From Flavisolibacter sp035998945 (lineage in GTDB: Bacteria; Bacteroidota; Bacteroidia; Chitinophagales; Chitinophagaceae): 64,000 nt of DNA. The translations under genes were made by a program, and so were the position numbers. Positions 17,362 through 26,903 of this stretch are shown here, piece after piece (position 1 is the stretch's first letter; the number at the start of each line of letters is the position of its first letter). Where the stretch lies: positions 186,001 to 250,000 of the forward strand of contig DASYHD010000022.1 of NCBI GenBank assembly GCA_035998945.1, read 5' to 3'. The notes below the pieces were generated by a model. That model searched no databases and had not been told where the DNA came from. It saw nothing but the letters and a program-made list of their open reading frames with translations.

Positions 17362-17388
17362 ATGCCGGGTAGAAGCAATTGTAAAAAG

Positions 17389-17413
17389 AAAAGCCCCGCA
17401 AGGCAGGGCTTTT
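17389..17413 (-). terminator. Intrinsic terminator of the 17449-17634 gene
   Basis: On the minus strand the stem GCCCTGC/GCGGGGC (one G-T pair) with loop CTT is flanked by AAAA and TTTT. It lies 36 bp after the stop of the small gene at 17449. Confidence 0.7.
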
Positions 17414-17426
17414 GAGACAGAATAAG

Positions 17427-17439
17427 TTTGGTTGCGACC
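17427..17439 (+). repeat. Partial copy of the subtype B box
   Basis: TTTGGTTGCGACC matches the last nine bases of the subtype B box plus the first four stem bases of the 13105 copy. No paired stem or T-run follows, so it looks like a decayed or chance partial copy. Confidence 0.3.
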
Positions 17440-17448
17440 GGCAATGAA

Positions 17449-17634
17449 TCAGGCAGTCATTGATTCCACGATGGTGGCGCCAAAAACATGAACAGCCATG
17501 TTGATCTCCGCTTCAGGGAATAATCCCTTCAGTACTTTCTTTTCAAAGTCCATTTGGCAGTCTTTGGCTTCACTGCTGCGTTTGAAAAGGCAGAGTTGGT
17601 TGAGGCTGTCAAAAAGGATTTCTACTTTCTTCAT
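17449..17634 (-). CDS. Small hypothetical protein
   Basis: 61 residues from an ATG at 17634 (MKKVEILFDSLNQLCLF); a start at 17676 would add 14 residues. Not recognised. It is amphipathic, with two cysteines and a C-terminal MAVHVFGATIVES that could form a strand or short helix. There is no signal peptide. It is followed by a good terminator at 17389-17413, which supports it being a transcribed gene. Function unknown. Confidence 0.5.
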   Translation of the reverse strand: MKKVEILFDSLNQLCLFKRSSEAKDCQMDFEKKVLKGLFPEAEINMAVHVFGATIVESMTA

Positions 17635-17676
17635 GGATAGCATATACTGTTCAATCAATGGCGACTTGCAAGCCAA

Positions 17677-18086
17677 AGCTATGGCTTTCCAATAAGGGAT
17701 ATTACTTATTTTAGTTTAGCGGGCTGAAAGCTTCGGTCAAACCGATAATATGCATAACGAAATGTAAAAGTGTATAGGTAATGTGTGCTTTTTCCAAAAT
17801 ATGATCTGCACCAACTTTTTAAGATTAAACCAAATTGGCTCGAGATTACCTAACAGAGAAATGCTGCCTGTTTCCTGAAGCAGCCGTTGGATTTAGAACT
17901 GCCATTGAAAATGTATATCCTTTTAAGCTTTGCTTTACCAAAAAAGCGTAATTTACCCGGAAGGAACAGCACTTTATCCGTGGTTCCTGTCCGGGAGCCG
18001 GATTATCCAGTACTGAATTTCCGCACCATTTGAAAAGCCTTTTACTTTCTGCTATACACTTTGAAAGCAACCAGCAAACTGTTTTT
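17677..18086. other. Intergenic region, nothing recognised
   Basis: About 410 bp between the small minus-strand gene and the outer-membrane protein gene. No gene, tRNA or clear hairpin was found. A weak promoter-like TACACTTTG near 18054-18062, with TTTG upstream, could serve the downstream gene. Confidence 0.4.
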
Positions 18087-20648
18087 ATGAAACGTATTCT
18101 GCCTTTCGTGTACGGATTGCTCCTGCTGCTGTTAGGATCTGTCTCACCACCCGCTTTTACACAAACCAATTCACCTGACAGCATACGGGTGGCCATAGAG
18201 CCTGCGTATGATGAAGTGGGGCGTTTTCACCGGTTTTGGTTGGGTGAAGGCTACCGGAAACTATGGGCCGCACCGGTGACCTTAAGGGTACTTGATCTGG
18301 ACAAAGAGAAAGGAGGACTGAAACCAAAAGAGTTAGGCGGTGGTTTCCAGACAAAGTCGCTTAGGCTGAAGGATGCATCCGGCAAGGAATGGGTACTGCG
18401 CAGTGTACAGAAATATCCTGAAAGGGGCTTGCCGGCCAACCTTCGCAAAACCATTGCAAAAAAAATCCTCCGCGACCAGGTAGTTACGGTCCATCCGTTC
18501 GGTGCGCTTACGGTTCCACCATTCGCCAAAGCACTGGGATTGTCGCACACTAACCCGCAGGTTGTTTACGTGGGCAACGATCTGGCATTGGGCGAATACG
18601 CCAATGAGTTTGCCAATTCGGTTTTGCTATTTGAAGAAAGAGGGGCATTGGATACATTCCGCACAATTAAAACGGAAAAGCTGCAAAATGAACTTGAAGG
18701 AAAAAAGAATGTTCGGGTGGACCAGAAAATGGTGTTGCGGGCAAGGCTGCTCGATATGTTGATGGGTGATTGGGACCGTCATGAAGGGCAGTGGCGTTGG
18801 GAACAAAGAGTGCAGGAGGGAAGACCCGTTTACTACCCGGTGCCCCACGACCGGGATTATGTGTTTTATCACACAACAGGAGTGCTACCCTGGCTGATTT
18901 CCAAGCAATGGCAAACGGCCAGGTTTCAGGGATTTCAGAGGCAGGTCCGCGACATTGAAACCTATAATTTCAACAACCGCTTTTTTGACCGGTATTTTCT
19001 AAATACACTCGATGAAGAGGAATGGCAGGAACAAATTGCTTTTGTGCAAAAAACAGTAAGCGATGAATTGATCCGTTCTGCGGTAAAAAGAATGCCCGAC
19101 ACCATTTTTGCCCTTTCAGGTAATCAGATTGTTCAAACGTTGATGGAGAGGCGTAACAACTTAAAGGCTGATGCCATGCGTTATTACCGCTTTCACTCCA
19201 AAATAGTGGATATCCCAGCCAGTGACAAGGATGAAAAATTGCTTGTGCAATACAAAGAAGGCGGAAAAATCGATGTTGTCATCTCTTCAAAAGGTGAAAA
19301 GTTGTTCCATCGGAGGTTCGACCCAGAAATCACCGAAGAAATCAGGATTTATGGTTTGGGCGGCAAAGATGTTTTTTATGTAGAAGGCGAAAATGCTTCT
19401 CCTATTACTGTTCGGTTCATCGGGGGAGAAGGAGTAGACAGTTCTGTGATAACTGGCAAAAATGCCAATAGGAACACGATTCATATCTACGACCAGAAAA
19501 GCGAAGCAAATAAATATGCTGCTGTTGGTAAACTCCACCTGTCATCAGATAAAGACGTAAACAGCTTCGACAGGCGAAACTTCAAGTACAATTTATCTGC
19601 CCCTGTTATCAACCTGTTTTACAATGTTGATCAGCGCACTTTTGCCAGTTTAGGTTGGATGTTTCAAAACCACAGTTTCCGCAAAGAACCATTTGCCTCC
19701 CGGCACCAGGTCATGGGTGGGTATTCAGCCGTACGAGGCTCGTTTGCGTTTCAGTACAGCGGCTACTGGCGACAGGTATTCGGTAAGTTTGGTTTGTCAG
19801 TGAACCTGCTTTCCATTGGGCCAAATAATCAAAGTAATTTTTTCGGAACAGGCAATGAAACACGTTTCAATGAGCGGAATGGAAATTCACTTTCGTACCA
19901 CCGCAACTTCTACGATTTTGTCAATGCCGACATGCACCTTACAAAGCCTGTAAACGCAAATGCCTTTTGGCATATCGGACCTGCTGCACAGTTCTATACC
20001 GATACGGAAGAAAAAAACAAGAACCGGTTTCTAAAAATATATCAACAGCAAAATCCTGACGAAGCTGTTTTCGAAAGCAAGTGGCATACAGGGGTAAGCG
20101 GAGGCGTCACTGTTGATACAAGGCAAAACCGGATGTTGCCAGCCAGCGGCATTTTTTTTACCATGAATGCAAGGGCAATGAAACAGGTCAACGGAGAGAA
20201 ACGTTCGTTTGGTGCTGTGGTATCAGAAGTTAGTTTCTTTACAAAGCTGGATAAAGATTCGGGTGTGGTGCTGGTGAACCGGTTGAATGTCGGTGTTACT
20301 TTGGGTTCACCCTATTTCTACCAAATGATGCAATTAGGTGGACCGAGAAGCCTGCGTGGGTATAATCTTAACCGCTTTACAGGACGTTCCATGTTGTTGC
20401 ATAGTGCAGAATTAAGGGTGAAACTATTCGATTTTACCTCCTGGCTTTTTCCCGGAACGGTTGGCATGATTGCGCTCAATGACGTTGGCCGGGTATGGAT
20501 GCCGGAAGAAAGTTCAACGACCTGGCACCACGGGTATGGTGGAGGATTGTATGTCGTTCCGGCGGATGTATTAATGCTCAGGGCAGTTGTTGCCCGGTCG
20601 GTGGAAGGCACACAGCTGTATGTGAATTTTGTCTTTGGGCTACAGTAA
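18087..20648 (+). CDS. BamA/TamA-like outer-membrane protein with large N-terminal domain
   Basis: 853 residues from the ATG at 18087, which begins a signal peptide (FVYGLLLLLLGSVSPPAFTQ); an open frame from 18030 would bury it. Residues about 30-420 form a soluble domain with DMLMGDWDRHEGQWRW and PVPHDRDYVF, a pattern reminiscent of a kinase-like fold. The rest is beta-rich and ends with surface-antigen-like strands (LGGPRSLRGYNLNRFTGRS, then LYVNFVFGLQ), as in the Omp85/bacterial surface antigen barrel. It probably forms an outer-membrane barrel with a periplasmic domain. No partner gene is adjacent; the function is not established. Confidence 0.75.
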   Translation: MKRILPFVYGLLLLLLGSVSPPAFTQTNSPDSIRVAIEPAYDEVGRFHRFWLGEGYRKLWAAPVTLRVLDLDKEKGGLKPKELGGGFQTKSLRLKDASGKEWVLRSVQKYPERGLPANLRKTIAKKILRDQVVTVHPFGALTVPPFAKALGLSHTNPQVVYVGNDLALGEYANEFANSVLLFEERGALDTFRTIKTEKLQNELEGKKNVRVDQKMVLRARLLDMLMGDWDRHEGQWRWEQRVQEGRPVYYPVPHDRDYVFYHTTGVLPWLISKQWQTARFQGFQRQVRDIETYNFNNRFFDRYFLNTLDEEEWQEQIAFVQKTVSDELIRSAVKRMPDTIFALSGNQIVQTLMERRNNLKADAMRYYRFHSKIVDIPASDKDEKLLVQYKEGGKIDVVISSKGEKLFHRRFDPEITEEIRIYGLGGKDVFYVEGENASPITVRFIGGEGVDSSVITGKNANRNTIHIYDQKSEANKYAAVGKLHLSSDKDVNSFDRRNFKYNLSAPVINLFYNVDQRTFASLGWMFQNHSFRKEPFASRHQVMGGYSAVRGSFAFQYSGYWRQVFGKFGLSVNLLSIGPNNQSNFFGTGNETRFNERNGNSLSYHRNFYDFVNADMHLTKPVNANAFWHIGPAAQFYTDTEEKNKNRFLKIYQQQNPDEAVFESKWHTGVSGGVTVDTRQNRMLPASGIFFTMNARAMKQVNGEKRSFGAVVSEVSFFTKLDKDSGVVLVNRLNVGVTLGSPYFYQMMQLGGPRSLRGYNLNRFTGRSMLLHSAELRVKLFDFTSWLFPGTVGMIALNDVGRVWMPEESSTTWHHGYGGGLYVVPADVLMLRAVVARSVEGTQLYVNFVFGLQ

Positions 20649-20694
20649 TACGAATGCCTGTTTTATTCTGTTAAACCATACACGTAGGTAAACC

Positions 20695-21087
20695 TTAGCG
20701 CTTTTCGAAATAAGGAATTTCGTCCTGTGCTACGGCTTCTTTCTGTTGCCAATAGGCAAGTGTGACAACCCCTCCATCTTTTGTTTTCAGCAATCTTCCA
20801 AAAATTGCATTGATAGGATTGAACGTTACATCGGTTACACCAACAGTAAACGTGGTTGGTGGAGGCGGTGGTGCTGGCACAACAGGCGCTTCATCGCTGG
20901 CTGCAGCAGCAGGAGGGGGCACAGGTGTTGCTTTTGGCGGTGCACTTGGTACTACTACAACTGTGTATCGATTCCATTCCAGCAGGCTTTTCAGAAAGGC
21001 TACCCGTTCCTGCGACACATTTTTTTCAACAATGGCACATTTTACGCCTTCCAATTCTTCAAATTCGTGGTTCTTATTAATGGCCAT
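20695..21087 (-). CDS. Hypothetical protein with Pro/Ala-rich linker, downstream of nuoN
   Basis: 130 residues, not recognised. An N-terminal part (EFEELEGVKCAIVEKNVSQERVAF) is joined by a Pro/Ala-rich linker (about 48-78) to a C-terminal segment with VTDVTFNPINAIFGRLL and LAYWQQKE. There is no signal peptide, so it is cytoplasmic. It starts 43 bp after the nuoN stop on the same strand and may be the last gene of the nuo operon. A role tied to complex I is possible only by position. Confidence 0.65.
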   Translation of the reverse strand: MAINKNHEFEELEGVKCAIVEKNVSQERVAFLKSLLEWNRYTVVVVPSAPPKATPVPPPAAAASDEAPVVPAPPPPPTTFTVGVTDVTFNPINAIFGRLLKTKDGGVVTLAYWQQKEAVAQDEIPYFEKR

Positions 21088-21130
21088 AACGGTTCTTGTT
21101 TTGTGTTGTTTGCTTCGAGTTTATGATTAT

Positions 21131-22543
21131 TTAATGCAAGCCGCGGCTGAGCGAATGAATGTATTCATATATCCAGCTGATAAAACCAACTGCAATCACA
21201 CCAATCACGCAGACATAGAGGGCAAGCCGTGGGAAGAGCGGAATGCTGATTCTTTCGATTGGCTGTTCGTTGCTGTCCATGAAAACGGCTTTTACCACCC
21301 GCAGGTAATAGTAAAAAGAGATCACCAGGTTTAGCGCGGCAAAGCTTAACAACAGGTAATTGGCCTTGGCCGCACCGGAAAACAACAGAAAGTATTTACC
21401 AAAAAAGCCTGCCGTTGGCGGAACACCGGCCAGCGAGAACAAGGCAATGGTCAGCACCCATGCCAGCACAGGATTCGTCCTGTAAAAACCCTTGTAGTCG
21501 GAGATATTTTCTTTTCCGGTTGCGGCACTTACCACAGATACAACACCAAAAGCAGCCAGGTTAGAAAACACGTAGATCAGAACAAAATACACAACGGAGG
21601 CTGCACCGTCCTGGTTACTGCCGCTGATACCAATCAGGATAAAACCCACCTGTGCTATGGAAGAATAAGCCAAGAAACGTTTGAAGTTGTTTTGCCTTAT
21701 GGCAAACAGGTTTCCGGTAAAAATGGTAAGGAAGGAAAGTGTGGCGATGATCAGGTACCAAACCCCACCGATTGGCCTGAAAACTGAATACAACACCGAA
21801 ACAAAAACAAACAGCACAGCGCCTTTGGAGATTACCGAGAGAAAGGAAGTAACGGATACAGGTGCTCCTTCGTATACGTCGGCTGTCCACAAGTGAAAAG
21901 GAACAGCAGAGATTTTAAAAGCAAAACCGGAGAGTACCAGGATAAATGCAAAGATCTGCAGGTTATCACCGGTGATGCGTATGGGCAGCTCTGAAAAAAT
22001 TAACGTACCGGTGGTGCCATAGATCATTGAAATGCCAAAGAGCAGCAGGGCAGATGCAAAAGCTGAAGAGAAGATCAGTTTCATGGCTGCTTCTGAAGAA
22101 CGCCGTTTGGTCAGATCGAAATTGGCAGCGGCAGCCAGTGGTATGGTTGACAACTCCAATCCCAAATAAAACATCAGCAGGTTTCCGCCGGAGATCATAA
22201 AGAACATGCCCAGCAAAGTGGATAGCAGCAGCATGTAAAATTCCGGTACATGCTTGTGATCTTTCAGCCAGGAATATGCCTGCAGTGAAATAATGAGCAT
22301 ACCCAAATTCAGGATATTCTTTTCCAACACCATCAGGCTGTCCGTGCGAAACATTTCGCTGAACAAAACACCTTCGCGGTTGCCGAAAAAGCCGGCAATC
22401 AGATTCAGGAGCAACAATGCATTCACAATCTTCAGATAACTTTCGTTGCTGCGGTCTTTTCCGAGTTTGAGAAAGAGCAGGAGAAAAAGAATGACAATAA
22501 TTGTCATTTCCTGCTTCATAAGTATGAGATAATCTAACCACAT
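21131..22543 (-). CDS. nuoN: NADH-quinone oxidoreductase-type subunit N
   Basis: 470 residues, a polytopic membrane protein of the Mrp-antiporter-like family with about 14 helices. Conserved proton-channel segments are present: LGLELSTIPLAA, KISAVPFHLWTADVYEGAP (with the family's HLW...P pattern) and KRFLAYSSIAQVGFIL. It pumps protons in the membrane arm of complex I. It lies 8 bp after nuoM. The start at 22543 is the longest; an ATG eight codons later is also possible. Confidence 0.93.
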   Translation of the reverse strand: MWLDYLILMKQEMTIIVILFLLLFLKLGKDRSNESYLKIVNALLLLNLIAGFFGNREGVLFSEMFRTDSLMVLEKNILNLGMLIISLQAYSWLKDHKHVPEFYMLLLSTLLGMFFMISGGNLLMFYLGLELSTIPLAAAANFDLTKRRSSEAAMKLIFSSAFASALLLFGISMIYGTTGTLIFSELPIRITGDNLQIFAFILVLSGFAFKISAVPFHLWTADVYEGAPVSVTSFLSVISKGAVLFVFVSVLYSVFRPIGGVWYLIIATLSFLTIFTGNLFAIRQNNFKRFLAYSSIAQVGFILIGISGSNQDGAASVVYFVLIYVFSNLAAFGVVSVVSAATGKENISDYKGFYRTNPVLAWVLTIALFSLAGVPPTAGFFGKYFLLFSGAAKANYLLLSFAALNLVISFYYYLRVVKAVFMDSNEQPIERISIPLFPRLALYVCVIGVIAVGFISWIYEYIHSLSRGLH

Positions 22544-22551
22544 GGTTCAAA

Positions 22552-24033
22552 TCATTTAAGTGTAATCGTTTTTGCCAGTTGTTGCATGATGGTCTCTGTA
22601 CCGGGGGTGATGAGTTGGTTAATTAGGAACGGAGCAACGCCAATCACCAGGATGCCCAGGATTAAAATACCTGCTGCCAGCTTTTCATTCCAGGTAGCAT
22701 CCGGAACGGTTTCAAAGGCATTGCTCATCGGCCCCATAATGGTTTTGCCTGTAGCCCGCAGGATGTATACAGCCGTAACCACGATGGAAGCGCAGGCCAA
22801 AATGGTTGCTGTCCGGTACCATCCATCCGGGTTCTGCCAGGAGCCCATGAACACGGTCATTTCGGCCACAAATCCACTGAACCCCGGCAGGCCAAGCGAA
22901 CAAAGACCTGCAATAACAAAGACCGTTGAAATGAATGGCATCACTTTTAACAGCCCTCCAAGTTGGGCTACTGTTCTTGTATGCGTACGGCTGTAGATCA
23001 TGCCGATAACAGCAAAGAAAAGAGCTGTCATCAGCCCGTGAGATACCATCTGCAATACGGCGCCATTGATAGATGTTTTGGTAAGCATTCCAATACCCAG
23101 CAGCACAAAGCCGCAATGGCTGACCGAAGAATAAGCATTAATATATTTCAGGTCGGTTTGCATCATTGTGGCGAAAGCGCCGTACACAATAGCAATGGTA
23201 GCCAGTAAAATAATTACCCAGGAGTAGGTCTGTGCTGCATCAGGCATCAGGAAAGTGGCCACCCGAAGGCAACCGTATCCACCCAGTTTCATGGAAATGC
23301 CTGCGAGGAACATTGACGCGGCAGTTGGGGCGGAAGAGTGGCCATCCGGCACCCAGGTATGAAAAGGAAACAGCGCTGTAAACACACCGAAGCCTACAAA
23401 AGCAAAAGGAAAGAAGAACTCCTGCACACCTAGGGGCAGGTTCATTTGCGAGATCTGCATAATGTCGAACGTACGGGTGGTGTAATACAATCCGGCCAGC
23501 CCAACAAACACCAGGGCCGATCCACCCATCAGCATCAAGGCCAGCTTCATGGCGCTGTATTCTTTTTTGCCACTGCCCCAGATGCCGATCAGAAGGAACT
23601 TGGGTATCACTGCCACTTCCAGGAAAAAGAAAAGCGTGAACAGGTCAAGCGAAATAAAGAATCCATAAGCGCCAATGCTTAACAATTGCAGCAGAAAAAA
23701 GAATTCCTTGCTCAGCGTCTCCTGTGTCCATGAAACCAGTACGCCAGCCAGCACCACAAAAGCTGTCAGCAGGATCATGGCAATGGAAATGCCATCCACA
23801 CCAATACGATAATGTATGCCCAATGGTTTGAACCAGGTATAGCTGCTTTCAAATAACATGGGAGCAGCAGTGGTAGCCCGTAACTGCCAGAATTCCGCCA
23901 GCAGGAAAAGCGACAGCCCCAGTTGTACGACTGCACCCGTCAACGAAACCGTACGCACTTGTTTCGAGTCCCTGCAAAACAGGATGCTAAGGGCCGTTAG
24001 TAAAGGAACAATGATCAGGATGGATAAGTTCAT
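22552..24033 (-). CDS. nuoM: Complex I proton-pumping subunit M
   Basis: 493 residues with about 14 membrane helices. Markers include RIGVDGISIAMILLTAF near the N-terminus, FFLEVAVIPKFLLIGIWG (the conserved Glu), PFHTWVPDGHSSAPTAASM and TDLKYINAYSSVSHCGFV. It is an antiporter-like proton pump of the complex I membrane arm. The gene lies between nuoL (6-bp gap) and nuoN in canonical order. Confidence 0.95.
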   Translation of the reverse strand: MNLSILIIVPLLTALSILFCRDSKQVRTVSLTGAVVQLGLSLFLLAEFWQLRATTAAPMLFESSYTWFKPLGIHYRIGVDGISIAMILLTAFVVLAGVLVSWTQETLSKEFFFLLQLLSIGAYGFFISLDLFTLFFFLEVAVIPKFLLIGIWGSGKKEYSAMKLALMLMGGSALVFVGLAGLYYTTRTFDIMQISQMNLPLGVQEFFFPFAFVGFGVFTALFPFHTWVPDGHSSAPTAASMFLAGISMKLGGYGCLRVATFLMPDAAQTYSWVIILLATIAIVYGAFATMMQTDLKYINAYSSVSHCGFVLLGIGMLTKTSINGAVLQMVSHGLMTALFFAVIGMIYSRTHTRTVAQLGGLLKVMPFISTVFVIAGLCSLGLPGFSGFVAEMTVFMGSWQNPDGWYRTATILACASIVVTAVYILRATGKTIMGPMSNAFETVPDATWNEKLAAGILILGILVIGVAPFLINQLITPGTETIMQQLAKTITLK

Positions 24034-24039
24034 AATTCG

Positions 24040-25968
24040 TTAGTTCAAGATGTAAACGTATAAGATGACCAGTGCAGCCACGCCGGCAAAAAAGTACAGG
24101 GCATAGTGCTGTACGCGGCCGGATTGTACTCCTTTGATCAGGTGGGAAGTAGAAGCCGTTACATAAGCCAGCCCGTTCATCATGCCATCAATTACGTTGC
24201 GGTCAATCCAGGCTGCCGGTCGGCCTACCAGGTTGAAGATGATTTTTCTGGTGATGAACAGGTACACTTCATCTACATAAAATTTCTTTTTTACAGCGGT
24301 GTAAAACCCACCCAGGCTGGTGGCCAGCCTTTCAGGTTTTTCACTCTGTGTTTTGTAAAAATTTGCTGCGACCAGAATAGCGAATACTGCAAGTGCCACC
24401 GGCGCAATGGAAAATAAAATATCAAGGTGCGTGGCCATGGGTGTGCCATCCGTAGTGACAAAGGATGCAAACGGTACAAAGCCTGCACCAACTGCACATA
24501 CCGATAAAATTATGAGCGGAAGCTTCATCGATGCCGTGCCTTCGCCATGATGTACATGCCCTTCAAAAGGTTTGTTCCAGAAAATAGAGAAATACAGGCG
24601 GAACATGTAAAATGCAGTAAGAGCCGCCGTAAAGAGAGCAATGAAATAAACGGCTTTGTTACTGGTGAAAGCAGCCAGCAAAATTTCTTCTTTACTAAAA
24701 AAGCCCGAAAAGGGCGGGATACCCGCAATGGCCAGACAGGCAATCAAAAATGCGGCATGGGTTACCGGCATCAGTTTGCGCAGGCCGCCCATATCTTTCA
24801 TGTCGTTGCTGTGAACAAGATGAATGACGGCACCGGCGCCAAGGAACAGGAGTGATTTAAAGAAAGCATGTGTAAAGAGGTGAAACATCGATCCGGTATA
24901 ACCCAAACCATTCTCGCCACCATAACCCGAAACGCCCAGCGCAAACATCATATAACCAATCTGCGACATGGTGGAATAGGCCAGTACCCGTTTGATATCC
25001 GTTTGCGTACAGGCAATAACAGCAGCTATGAGAGCAGAGGAAACACCTACCCAGGTTACCAGTTGCAAGGCAACTTCATCCAGCGAAAAGATGGGGAAAA
25101 GGCGGGCTACCAGGTACACACCTGCCACTACCATTGTAGCCGCATGGATCAGGGCGGAAACCGGAGTGGGACCTTCCATGGCATCCGGTAACCAGATGTG
25201 CAGCGGGAACATGGCCGATTTGCCGGCGCCACCTACAAATACCAATGCCAGCCCCCAGGTGAGCATGGAGATGCCCATGAAAGATGCCGTTGTTATACTG
25301 ATATATTGTGGTGATTGGGTGGATGTCAATCGTTCTATGAGTGTTCCAAAGTCAAGTGTGCCACCGTAGAAACCGAGTATCAAAATGCCAATTAAGAAGC
25401 CGAGGTCAGCGAAGCGGGTCACGATAAATGCTTTTTTTGCCGCGGCCACAGCTGAAGGCCTGTCATAATAAAAACCAATAAGCAGGAAAGAGGACACACC
25501 TACCAGTTCCCAGAAAATATAGATCTGAAAAATGTTAGAAGACAGCACCAGCCCAAGCATAGAAAAGGTAAAAAGCGACAGGAAAGCGTAATAGGTGGCA
25601 AAACGCTTTTCACCTTTCATGTATCCCAGGCTAAAGATGTGCACCATCAGCGAAACAAAGCTTACCACCACCAACATCATTACCGAAATGGGATCGAGCA
25701 GGATACCCATGTCGATAGAGAGAGTGGGAGAAAACTGCAGCCAGGTAAACTTCATTGCTTCTATCTTCTGGTACGCCCCGGCAACCTTTCCATCAACAAA
25801 AAAATAATTGTAGGCGGCATAAAAGGAGAGGAGTGTAGAAGCCAGCAGCGAAGTGGTTCCCATCAAGCCGGCGGATGCAGTAAAATGTTTTCTTCCGGCC
25901 AATCCCAGTACCACAAAAGTTACCAGTGGTATAAGGGGAATTAGTACAATGAAAGAATAGGAGGACAT
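24040..25968 (-). CDS. nuoL: Complex I proton-pumping subunit L
   Basis: 642 residues. It has the antiporter core with FWELVGVSSFLLIGFYY, PLHIWLPDAMEGPTPVSALIH and TDIKRVLAYSTMSQIGYM. After about residue 500 come a less conserved region and a C-terminal helix (ALYFFAGVAALVILYVYIL) of the kind that forms the lateral helix anchor. It forms the distal proton pump of complex I. nuoK ends 3 bp upstream of its start. Confidence 0.95.
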   Translation of the reverse strand: MSSYSFIVLIPLIPLVTFVVLGLAGRKHFTASAGLMGTTSLLASTLLSFYAAYNYFFVDGKVAGAYQKIEAMKFTWLQFSPTLSIDMGILLDPISVMMLVVVSFVSLMVHIFSLGYMKGEKRFATYYAFLSLFTFSMLGLVLSSNIFQIYIFWELVGVSSFLLIGFYYDRPSAVAAAKKAFIVTRFADLGFLIGILILGFYGGTLDFGTLIERLTSTQSPQYISITTASFMGISMLTWGLALVFVGGAGKSAMFPLHIWLPDAMEGPTPVSALIHAATMVVAGVYLVARLFPIFSLDEVALQLVTWVGVSSALIAAVIACTQTDIKRVLAYSTMSQIGYMMFALGVSGYGGENGLGYTGSMFHLFTHAFFKSLLFLGAGAVIHLVHSNDMKDMGGLRKLMPVTHAAFLIACLAIAGIPPFSGFFSKEEILLAAFTSNKAVYFIALFTAALTAFYMFRLYFSIFWNKPFEGHVHHGEGTASMKLPLIILSVCAVGAGFVPFASFVTTDGTPMATHLDILFSIAPVALAVFAILVAANFYKTQSEKPERLATSLGGFYTAVKKKFYVDEVYLFITRKIIFNLVGRPAAWIDRNVIDGMMNGLAYVTASTSHLIKGVQSGRVQHYALYFFAGVAALVILYVYILN

Positions 25969-25971
25969 GGC

Positions 25972-26286
25972 TTAATATTTTAGTTCGGCAGCGTCTTCCA
26001 CATCAATGGATTTGTGACTGCGGTAAAGATTGATGATGATGGCGATGGCCACAGCCGCTTCCGCAGCGGCAATGGTGATAATGAAGATGGTAAAGAACAC
26101 ACCATCCAGCTTGTCTGGATACAGGTATCTATTGAAAGCTACAAAATTGATGTTGACGCTGTTCAATATCAGTTCAATAGACATCAGCATAGAGATCATG
26201 TTCCGCCGGGTGAATAACCCGTACATGCCGATAAAGAACAGTGCTGTGCTGACAAACAGGATGTGCGCTAAGGGAACTTCGCTCAT
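25972..26286 (-). CDS. nuoK: Complex I subunit K
   Basis: 104 residues, the usual NuoK length, with three membrane helices. Conserved glutamates are present in SIELILNSVNINFVAF and AAAEAAVAIAIIINLYR. It forms part of the E-channel of complex I. Its start overlaps the nuoJ stop by 4 bp (ATGA), suggesting coupling. Confidence 0.95.
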   Translation of the reverse strand: MSEVPLAHILFVSTALFFIGMYGLFTRRNMISMLMSIELILNSVNINFVAFNRYLYPDKLDGVFFTIFIITIAAAEAAVAIAIIINLYRSHKSIDVEDAAELKY

Positions 26287-26903
26287 GATGGAACCTCCTC
26301 ATTAATAGTTGATTTGGATACAACGACAATCGTTTCTTCCGGTGCCGGTGTTAGTTTGTTTTTTTCAATAGCCGCCTCTTTTGACTCTGCCGGACCGGGC
26401 TCTGATGGTTTCATGGCAATCACAATACAACCGATCATGGCCGCCAGCAACAGAATGCTAACCACTTCAAACGGTAACAAGTATCCGTATTCAGTTGGGC
26501 TCAGCATTTGTGTTCCCATGTCGCTCACACTTACCGTAAACGGCTTTCCGGTTGGTTGAAAACCATATTCGCTGATCAGGTTATAAGTGGACGCAAAACC
26601 AAACAGCACGGCAAGGATAGCGAAAATGATTCGGCGCAATGGTGGCGTCGGCAGCTCTTTCCCCGACTCATGCGTAAGAAAAATAGAAAAGATGATCAGG
26701 ACCACGATACCACCCACGTAAACGGCTATTTGCACAGCGGCAATAAATTCCACCTGCATCCAGAAGTAAAGGGCGGCAATGCCAACCAGCGAGGACAAAA
26801 GGTAGATGGCAGAACGGAAGATTTTTCGCGACGTGACGGCCAGCAATCCTGCACCCAGGATAAGTGCCGAAATAGCGTAGAATATTATTGCAGACGTACT
26901 CAT
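26283..26903 (-). CDS. nuoJ: Complex I subunit J
   Basis: 206 residues. Five membrane helices with the conserved third-helix region AVQIAVYVGGIVVLIIFSIFL. The C-terminal about 35 residues after MKPSEPGPAE are charged and extend beyond the core fold. It is a membrane-arm subunit next to NuoK. It overlaps nuoK by 4 bp and nuoI by one base, so the H-N block is tightly packed. Confidence 0.93.
   Translation of the reverse strand: MSTSAIIFYAISALILGAGLLAVTSRKIFRSAIYLLSSLVGIAALYFWMQVEFIAAVQIAVYVGGIVVLIIFSIFLTHESGKELPTPPLRRIIFAILAVLFGFASTYNLISEYGFQPTGKPFTVSVSDMGTQMLSPTEYGYLLPFEVVSILLLAAMIGCIVIAMKPSEPGPAESKEAAIEKNKLTPAPEETIVVVSKSTINEEVPS

Noticed and set aside
17000..17700. A toxin-antitoxin pair from the two small minus-strand genes
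   Set aside because: Neither protein shows toxin or antitoxin motifs, and a small-RNA candidate on the other strand lies between them.
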